From positions 310,001 to 374,000 of the forward strand of contig PZJY01000003.1 in NCBI GenBank assembly GCA_031472005.1: 64,000 nucleotides of DNA, written 5' to 3'. Positions within the stretch are counted from its first letter, which is position 1, and each line of letters begins with the position of its first letter. The notes beneath the pieces were generated by a model that was not told the origin of the DNA, made no database searches, and saw only the letters and a program-made list of their open reading frames with translations. A program made the translations under genes and the position numbers. The stretch is from Tetracladium setigerum (Eukaryota; Ascomycota; Leotiomycetes; Helotiales). Shown here piece by piece: positions 56,238 to 64,000 of the stretch.

Positions 56238-58882
56238 AACAACGGCCCATAGATGGAGGTTTCTATTTGTTTTCTGTATGCTCCGTTTCTTCTGTAACTT
56301 TACGAGAAATAATGATTTGAAGATCCTCCTCGATCAGACCTTCAAAAGAACTTTCACAATGGTAATCGAACAATATTCAATGAGCCGAATCTTCGTTTAC
56401 TAAACGATATTGCCGGACATGGAACTTCTCCTCTTGGAAACCAAAAAAAGTCTCACTATTCCCAAGCCAATTGATTGGCTTTGTTTCTGCCTCGGCCTTG
56501 CTTAAATTATGCTTTTCCTTCAGAGTTGCAACTTGCAGCTCGGCTGTTTCGCAGCAGCATTTCTTCTTGAACTCTGCTAGAAAAGCATGCTGGAGCGCAA
56601 AACCACCACCACCTTTTCCACCGAGAAGTTATCGTAAGATTTGTAAGTTCATGATTGGGATGTTTTCCCCCCCCCTTCCTCCATCGAAAGTTTGTTTTTT
56701 TACGTTCCTTTTCCCTTTTGTTTCAAGAGTTGGGACCGAGGGTTTGGGTTCGGGTTGATGTCTGTGCTGAGAGTGTTCAAAAAGTATGAAAGTTCTCTTG
56801 GTAGCCTCCGTACGGAGAAATAGCGACGTGGCAGCGGTGTGTGCTTGGATGCATACGGCATGCTGCGATGAAGTTCAAGTACCGCTACGTGTTTCCGGTG
56901 GGGTGGTGATGATGAATATGGTGATGTTTGTCGTTTGTCGTTCGTGGGCTGGTGTTTCGACGTGGACGAAGTGGTGATGTTAGTGTCTATCTATCTACTC
57001 CATACTGTCAACAAACCTCCCCAAGCTTCCCCTGATCCTATAATTCTATTTCTGGATGCTAGGCGAGATTTAGGTATATTGAGGGTTGGATATTCTTATC
57101 TCCTTAATAATCATGAAGCAATGATTTCATACAGAGGTAAGATGGGATGAAGGTTGGGTCAGGTGTGGAGGAAAGGTTGATAGCATGATGCTTATTGAAC
57201 TTGATGCGAGATGAGGCCCGGGGGGATCTTCATGCCATCCGATCTTTTTCACGGTCACGCCGCACTTTTACAGTGGGAAGTTGATTAATACTTGAGCAGT
57301 GCTATTATACTCGTAATTTCAAATGACTGAAAAGGGATTAATATCTTGGTTTCCAATAATGATGATTGACGTCCAGAAAAATGCCAAAATGCCCAGAGGC
57401 AACTCTATCACGGGAAAACTCAAGCGGGCACAGTGCGAAGCGAGCGTCCTTGTTTTGAAACATCCCAAAGAGAACGGCTCGGTCACCTCTCTGCTGCCCC
57501 AGACTTTTGCTCTCTCTTTTGTCCATTCATCGCTCATCGCTCCTCCTTCTCCTCCTTTTCCGGCCGGTATGATGATGTATGAGCGAATATTCCTCCCAGT
57601 TGCCCCCGTTTGCCACACTTGCAGTTCTCGCGAAACAAGGCGCCAGTCTTGTTCGTTAACTCGTGAGGCTAGCAGTCTTCTGCGACAAGAAAGGTTTGAG
57701 AAGCTCAACATCTGTGGCGTGATTGGCCGGCGGGAACTTGTTTCGGGTTGAATACTTGCATGTGGAATGTGGATGTGTTGTTGGTGCCGTTTTTAGACTT
57801 TCCTCTGCGAGCAAGGGGTGTTCTGGGTGTTATTGGCTGGAGAAGAGCGGAGGCTCAGTGTCTTCGGTCTTCTTTTTCTTCGTGTTGCTTGCTCTCTGCC
57901 CTCTGCTTGGAGGAAGACTCGTTGAGTGAGGGAGAGCATTGGAGAGGGAGTGGAGGAGAGAAGAATATAATCTCGTATAAATAATGCAAATGATATCAAA
58001 ATTAGCACGCTTCTCTCAGCTGCCTCCACAGCAGACATCTTGGATGGAGGCAAATCCCCTCGAGTAGCACAGCGCCAATTCGCTGTCCTTCCGCAATTTG
58101 AATATCCTCAACGGGTGCGTACAGAGATTGGGGGTGTGTGGGTGTCGGTGGTCGTGGTCTCGTGTGTGTGAGACGGCCGTGCACGCGAGGTTTCAGAAGC
58201 GCGAAAGTCGGGATCCTCTTTCGAGAGAGCTTTCTCCACTCACTCGCTGATGCTGATGCTGCTTGCGGATATGCTCAACGCTGCTCACTCACTTCCCACA
58301 ACTACTTCCTTCCCTGTTGCCGAACTTCCACCCACAACAGAAAACAAAAGAGCAAGATCGCCCATCAAGGGGAAAACAACAACAATAATAATAGCTGGCC
58401 GTTGTCCACCTTCGTCTCCGCCTTCGCCTCGTTTCTTTGTTTTGATTCCTTTTGCGTCCGGACTTCGCTTGTCGCCAAAGGCTCCATCATTACTCCATTT
58501 CCAAATCCATTAATCGCATCGCATCGCATCACATCGGTTCGTTTCGTATTGCATAGCATCACCGTCCCATATCCTCCTTCTCCTCCTATTCCCCTGGAAC
58601 ATCCTCATTGCAATCGTCACCACCCTTCATATGCCTCTCTAAACGCCCTCCTCCACTTCAACGTCCCCGTCCGACCACCCCCGTCCGTCGATCTGCTCTC
58701 TGTCTTGAGAGAGATTAGAAGAGGAGTTGGGAAGTAATCAATCTGTGGTTGCAGCTTGCAACAACTGAACGCCTTCCACCACTTGAAGGTCATACTTGAT
58801 AGGGGTCCATCGCCACTACCTCTTCCGTCCTTCATCCTCCACCAACTCATACTCTACCCTTCCCTCATAGAACACCATCACA
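56238..58882. other. Long intergenic region upstream of STE11
   Basis: 2.6 kb with no supported gene. From about 58,200 it is pyrimidine-rich, the likely long 5' leader of STE11. Short frames lack domains. Confidence 0.55.
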
Positions 58883-61761
58883 ATGGCGATGCTGGCTTCG
58901 AAATCCCAGTTCCCCGCACCCCTATCCGCCGCCCTCTCCTCCTCATCACAACAATCCTCTCTCCAATCCAGTAGACGAGCACCTGCCATGATGGCATCAA
59001 ATCAATCCTTCGCCAGCCCGACCGAGTCGGAGTTCTCCGACATCGAGGGTCCAGAGTCAGCAAAACATTGGGACGAAGACCGAGTATGCGACTGGTTACA
59101 GTCGGTCAATTGTGGTAATTACGAAAAGTTGTTCCGAATGAATAATATTAATGGCGAGAATCTACTGGAGATGGACAAAGCTGTTCTGCAAGAGATGGGA
59201 ATTGATAAAATCGGTGATCGTGTAAGGCTATTCCTGGGCATCAAGAAATTGAGGACAAAGGCCTACGCAAATGCAAAGAAGAGGAATAGAGTGAGTTGAT
59301 TTTCTCTCCACCCTCTAATTTGTGGGAGATGCTCATGATTATAGGATTCGTTTGCGGCGCTGGATAATAATATGGCCTATACACCCTCGTCGTCAGGATC
59401 GCCTCGTCCCCCTAACTCAGGGAGCAGTCGCGCCCTCCCTACCCCAACATCTAATAAACGATACTCGCGACAACTAGAAAATTTCAACCCCTCAGCCATT
59501 CCCGAGAACGTCAGCAAGCCCCCCTCGAGACCTAATTCGCCTCTGGCCTCCTCGGAGATCCGAGCTGTCAGACAACAACGATACAACGTGATCAGCCCGG
59601 CCGAGCTGCAAAGAAGGGAACACCAAGGTTACTTCAACGCCTCGAACAATGCGCCTAGTGCTATCCAGGTAATCAGGGGCCCAAACACTCCGTCTGATGG
59701 ACCACAGACCGCACGTCTTATTCACGCCCACACTCGAGCGAATGGAAGTATCGATGGATCTTTGATGTCTCAATTGCCACCAAATCAAGACATGATCCGA
59801 GTCATCTCAACTGGAGGCGTCACCAAGGTTTTCCGAGTCTCCGACTGTACTTCATGTGATCAGGTCATGAGGTTGGCCTTGAGGAAATTTGGGTACCGGG
59901 AGGATCATGACAGGAATTACTGCTTTTACATTCTCAATGGCCTGGAGCCCGACCCAAGTCAATGTCGGCGACTACCCGAGAACGAACTGTGGAGGATTAT
60001 CAAGGAGCCAACCCGGCCAGAGAGAAATCGTTTAATACTACGAAAGATCCACCAAGAACCTGGAGATGCCGAATTGCAGCGTGCAGCTGCGATTGCGGTT
60101 GAAGAGGCTTCCGCAAATCAACACCGCAATCTGGACAATTTGGACAAGCGAAGTCAGCTCAAAATCCAAAAGGTGCTGGGTGAGAAAATCAACGATCCGC
60201 AATACCCTCTCTCACCGGCGTCGTTCCAATCTACAGGCTCTGCTGTGTCTGTACGTGAGCGAGAATGGAATGTTTACAACACAGCCAAGGAGCTCGAGAG
60301 ACCACCACCACCAGCCATCCAAGAGCCAGTCAGTACAGCGAGAAAGCCAAAGGGTGTTCTTCGACAATTCCTTGGTCAAAGACCTCCAAGTGAGTTGATT
60401 AGTTCTGATCTGGCCACCTACTTCCCCGATCATCCTCGGGAAGAAATCGATCGTACCGCAAGACTTTCGCTTAGGAGATCTGCTCGCCTCAGTAAGGTCA
60501 ACAGCCGGCTCAGTGTTGCCAGCAATTTCAGTTACACTTCAAGCATTGGGGAAGCACCACCTATGCCAACAATCGCCGATACATGGCTGAGCGGTAGCAA
60601 TCAATTGGCCAAGGTCCGTCCTTTGGATTTATCGAGGAGGGGTTACAGAGACTCGGTTGCTTCATCAATGCTTGAGCCACTGCAAGAGGAATCGCCAATT
60701 GAGCCCAACAGGAAATCATACGTATCGTTTGACAGCGGATCTGATGGGACCAGCACAATGCAACTTACAGATCCGGATGGAAGCAATACTATGGTGAGCT
60801 ACTTCGAGGACGGCAGCACAGAAGCTGGAGGGTCACTCCGAGAAATTAGCCAAGCACTAAACGAGGATGGAGAGGACGTTGACGAGGAACTTCAAAGTTT
60901 CCTCGCTGGCGATTCCTGGGATGACAGCAAATGGATCAAGGGTGCTTTGATCGGACAAGGTTCTTTCGGAAGTGTCTATCTGGCACTTCACACAGTCACT
61001 GGAGAGCTTCTCGCAGTCAAGCAGGTTGAGTCGCCGTCGCCAAGTGCAGCTGGCGGTCCAACGACCAAAAGAAGAAGAGCATGATCGATGCACTCAAGCG
61101 TGAGATCAGTCTTCTCCGAGACCTCCAACATCCCAACATCGTCCAGTATCTTGGAGCAAGTTCATCCGACAACTACTTGAATATTTTCCTCGAGTACGTT
61201 CCTGGTGGATCTGTTCAGACGATGCTCAACTCCTATGGTGCTCTCCGCGAGCCCCTCATCCGAAGTTTCGTTCGTCAAATCGTCACCGGTCTATCGTACC
61301 TCCACAACAGAGACATCATCCATCGTGACATCAAAGGAGCCAACATCCTCGTCGACAACAAAGGTGGCATCAAAATCTCCGATTTCGGTATTTCCAAGAA
61401 GATGGAAGCATCCAACATCCTCGGCGGTGCCGCAAACGCCAAAAACCGACCTTCCCTTCAAGGTTCCGTCTTCTGGATGGCTCCCGAAGTCGTCAAGCAA
61501 ACAGCATATACCCGCAAAGCAGATATCTGGTCTCTTGGCTGTCTAGTCGTCGAGATGATGACTGGTACTCACCCCTTCCCGGATTGCAGTCAACTGCAAG
61601 CCATCTTCAAGATTGGTGGTGCGAAGACCAGTCCTACAATCCCAGAAGATGCGAGTGCCGAAGCGAAGACCTTCCTGAAGCAGACCTTTGAGGTGGAGCA
61701 TGATAAGCGACCTGATGCGGAGAGTTTGTTGTTCAGTCCCTTCTTGAACCCCATCACATGA
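58883..61761 (+). CDS. STE11: STE11 MAPKKK with SAM and RA domains (apparent frameshift)
   Basis: Exons 58883-59290 and 59345-61761. Residues about 62-125 form a SAM domain (WDEDRVCDWLQSVNCGNYEK through MGIDKIGDRVRLFLGIKKL). An RA domain lies at about 284-372 (MIRVISTGGVTKVFRVSDC to RNRLILRKI). The kinase starts KWIKGALIGQGSFGSVYLAL with catalytic Lys in AVKQVE (about 695), then HRDIKGANIL, DFGISKK and GSVFWMAPEVVKQTAYTRK. Near 61054-61058 the frame breaks: AVKQVESPSPSAAGG must continue SNDQKKKSMIDALKREI, needing one more base. The exons sum to one base short of a multiple of three. STE11 is the Ras/Ste50-regulated kinase atop the mating/filamentation and HOG MAPK modules. Without the fix, the product would lack most of the kinase. 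Confidence 0.95.
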
Positions 61762-62254
61762 GTTTGATTCCACCACACGACTATTTCATGGCACACAACA
61801 AAGAGACCATCAAAACTCCGGAACGAATGAATGACCGGATCAATTCATTTCTTTTTCCATCATGCTGCATTTTTTGCATTTACTTGTCACAATCTGCATC
61901 GCTGGCTGGGGTTCTTTTGATTTTTGTCATGTTTCTCTCTCCATGGGATTTTTTTGGGGCGGGGGGTGTTTGTGTTGTTGTTTTTTAAGCCTTTTTCTTT
62001 TGTCTAGCAAGGGCCGTATACCATTCCAAAAATTGTGTTATATCTTTTTTTGTTCAAACTTTTGAAGGGGGAATGGAATGGAAGAGTGGTTAGGTTATGG
62101 GATGATGATGTGACAGATGATGGCCTTTACGAAAAAAAAGAGAAGATTAGATAGATTGGAGGTTCATTATGTTCAGGTTTTTTTGGTGGTGGATTCTCTT
62201 TTAATTCATGGTTACCTTTTTCGGACCTTGATGGTTCTTTTTAAGAGAAGGAGG

Positions 62255-62285
62255 ACCGGTCTGGACTGGACTGGACTGGACCGGT
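62255..62285. repeat. (CTGGA)4 flanked by two ACCGGT palindromes
   Basis: Four perfect CTGGA units (62261-62280) lie between ACCGGT copies at 62255-62260 and 62280-62285, in the STE11 trailer. Confidence 0.8.
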
Positions 62286-62623
62286 GATGGTGTGTTGCCA
62301 CAGCACGAGATGCCATAAATAGGAATCGTGTTTAAACAAAACATGAATGAAACAATAATACAACTCACACGTTCCCCTCTTCCAACAAAATACCTCTTGT
62401 TTTGTCAATGTTACTAAATTTTGTTTTTTTCAGTCTTGGGCGATAGTGAAAAATGGACGGATGGAAGGCATGAAAGGATGGATGTCAAGAGTTTAAGCGA
62501 AGAGTAAAAGGGGAAGGGGCAAAAAAAGGTTTTGTGATCCTATGATTCCTATCCTTCTCCTGTTGAGTTTGTTCGTGATGCGATGTGATGATGGATGGAA
62601 TGGAATGGAATTCTTTTGGTTCA

Positions 62624-62628
<5 letters not shown>

Positions 62629-62656
<28 letters not shown>
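62629..62656. repeat. (CT)14 microsatellite
   Basis: Fourteen uninterrupted CT units. Confidence 0.9.
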
Positions 62657-62659
<3 letters not shown>

Positions 62660-62710
62660 TCACTAAATGGTATAGGTACTGTACAGTACTCAATTGAGAC
62701 GAGGTGTGTA

Positions 62711-62734
62711 TACCTACCTACCTACCTACCTACC
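62711..62734. repeat. (TACC)6 microsatellite
   Basis: Six perfect TACC units. Confidence 0.9.
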
Positions 62735-63167
62735 TTTCTACCTATCATCACAACAAGGGAAAAAGTTAGCATAGAATTATGTGGGAGAAAGTATAATTAT
62801 ATTTTCATTAAATACCGTCAGAAGAACTCATTTGTTATGGTTTTCTTCTCCTTCTTCTCCTCCTCCTTCTTCTTCTTCATTCGAAACGACTTCTTTCTCA
62901 TTTCATTCACACCTCCCTCCCTCCTCTTTCTATTGTACTTCCCACCTATCATCCTCCTATACTATCCTAACATCTAATGAAACAAACAAACGCCAGCGCA
63001 ATGCAATGTAATCCAATCACCCAAGGTCGAATCAAGGTCGAATCAAACGCCATCAATGAACCCCCTCCCCCTCCCTCCCACTTCCCCTTCCCAACCCCAA
63101 ACCAGTTCTGATATCCATTTCTCCCCTTTCCCCCCTACCCTCCATCCCCAATCCACAAACCAACATT

Positions 63168-63191
63168 ATTACCATTACCATTACCATTACC
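63168..63191. repeat. (ATTACC)4 hexamer repeat
   Basis: Four perfect ATTACC units close to the end of the last gene. Not the fungal telomere repeat. Confidence 0.85.
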
Positions 63192-63386
63192 ATTTTTCTC
63201 TACCCATCATCCACATAGCATCGCATGGCATTGTTCTCCTCTCTTCTTTTTTCTTTTGGACGCCGGAAACAAGGAAGGCCAAATGAAGCCAACAAAACAG
63301 CATCAAAGCAAAACTAGCCTTCGGAGCTCCCATCCTCTTCCACTACTCAAAGGGCTCACTCACTCCCCCCTCTCAACTTCATCTAG

Positions 63387-64000
63387 TCACCTCCTCCTCT
63401 TCCCATCGTCCCCACCACCACCGTTATCATCCTCATCATCATTAACATCCATCTCCCACATCTCGGCCTCTAGATCAAACATCTTCTCTCCCCTCTTAAT
63501 AATGGGTAACCCATCATACTGCACCGCCACCCTGCTTTATTCTCACTCCCTCCAGTCTGCTCTCTTTTATTACTGCTGTTGTGGTTGTAGTTGTTGTAAT
63601 GATGATGATTACTCAAATCATCAACCGGATTCTTAAGCTCAATCTTAGGCGTAGTATTGCTCAGGACTTGCTCCATGATACTCCCCTCACTGACGGCGCT
63701 CATGCTGACGGGACGCATGAATTCCTCCGGGACGCCGTATAAGCCTCTTTGTGCTTGTCCTGGTACACCATCAGCACCGCCGCCACCACCACCTCCTCCT
63801 CCAACAACACCATTGCCATCTCCCACATCCCCATCAATAGTATCATACTCTCCTCCAAGAGCAACACCAACACCATAGCTCAAATTCCTATTTCGATTCA
63901 AAAACGCCGCCATGCGCTCATTCTGCTGCGCCCACTTCTCCGCGATGACCTTCACAAACTCATCCATATCCTGCAGCGAGACTTCTGGTTTCGGTGGTTT
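63387..64000 (-). CDS. C-terminal part of an unidentified protein, with an apparent frameshift
   Basis: An open frame enters at 64000 (KPPKPEVSLQDMDEFVKVIA, EKWAQQNERMAAFLNRN) and runs through a Gly-rich stretch to NHHHYNNYNHNSS. Read directly it stops at 63470. At the ccc run 63530-63532 the other frame gives VAVQYDGLPIIKRGEKMFDL and EAEMWEMDVNDDEDD to a stop at 63387-63389, which looks far more like a genuine acidic C-terminus. One extra G on the minus strand joins the two. I do not recognise the family. The start lies beyond the window. Confidence 0.7.

Larger units (their letters stand above)
61762..63386. other. Convergent intergenic region with several microsatellites
   Basis: 1.6 kb of trailers between STE11 and the terminal gene. 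It contains CTGGA, CT, TACC and ATTACC repeats, listed separately. No gene supported. Confidence 0.55.

Noticed and set aside
61081..61761. A separate kinase gene starting MIDALKREI
   Set aside because: It is the continuation of the STE11 kinase domain after an apparent one-base loss, and lacks the glycine loop and catalytic Lys.
63168..63191. ATTACC repeats as possible telomere sequence
   Set aside because: Only four units, internal, and not the fungal TTAGGG motif.
1..64000. Biosynthetic cluster, transposon, CRISPR or viral element
   Set aside because: No backbone enzymes, transposases, reverse transcriptases, terminal repeats or spacer arrays were seen on either strand.

Overview
The window is nuclear DNA from a filamentous ascomycete. 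The evidence is many short GT-AG introns (about 48-137 nt, mostly 50-75), fungus-specific families (MID1, YOP1, ATG101, STE11 with SAM and RA domains, DUF1770, BET5 with a low-complexity insert), intron-containing tRNAs and pyrimidine-rich leaders. The protein sequences look Leotiomycete-like (Botrytis/Sclerotinia type), but that placement is an inference from memory. Gene order is ordinary housekeeping. I see no gene cluster, transposon, CRISPR array or defence island.

Layout. 1-13 kb: N-terminus of a putative forkhead-type regulator (cut by the window edge), tRNA-Ser(AGA), MID1 calcium-channel subunit, YOP1 ER-shaping protein, and a hypothetical 450-aa protein. 16-19 kb: RPC19 (RNA polymerase I/III), then a divergent pair of complex I subunit (NDUFA6/14.8 kDa) and splicing factor BUD31. 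20-26 kb: DUF5672 glycosyltransferase-like protein, a membrane-anchored aspartic-protease-like protein lacking the usual Asp motifs, and an uncharacterised charged protein. 27-36 kb: CaMKK-type kinase divergent from TRAPP subunit BET5, then peroxin PEX3 divergent from ATG101. 36-39 kb: tRNA-Arg(ACG), an orphan tRNA 3' half and a gene-poor stretch. 39-44 kb: ZNF511-like zinc finger divergent from an EST1/SMG-family protein. 44-56 kb: adenosine kinase, ribosomal protein uL2 (RPL2), a WHIM-like acidic chromatin protein, a DUF1770 protein, a gamma-glutamylcyclotransferase-like protein and a coiled-coil protein. 58-64 kb: MAPKKK STE11 and the 3' end of an unidentified gene.

The most striking observation is systematic. 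Six genes (RPC19, CaMKK, BET5, the EST1-like gene with two sites, STE11 and the terminal gene) need one extra base to stay in frame. All seven events are apparent single-base losses, mostly at short homopolymers, in genes of which several are essential. Residual indel errors in the sequence explain this better than seven true mutations. Annotators should not read the resulting short ORFs as separate genes.

Exon coordinates are worked out by hand from splice consensus, reading frame and family knowledge; most spliced models sum to a multiple of three. The intervening 0.3-3.6 kb stretches carry leaders, trailers and microsatellites, and I found no supported genes in them.
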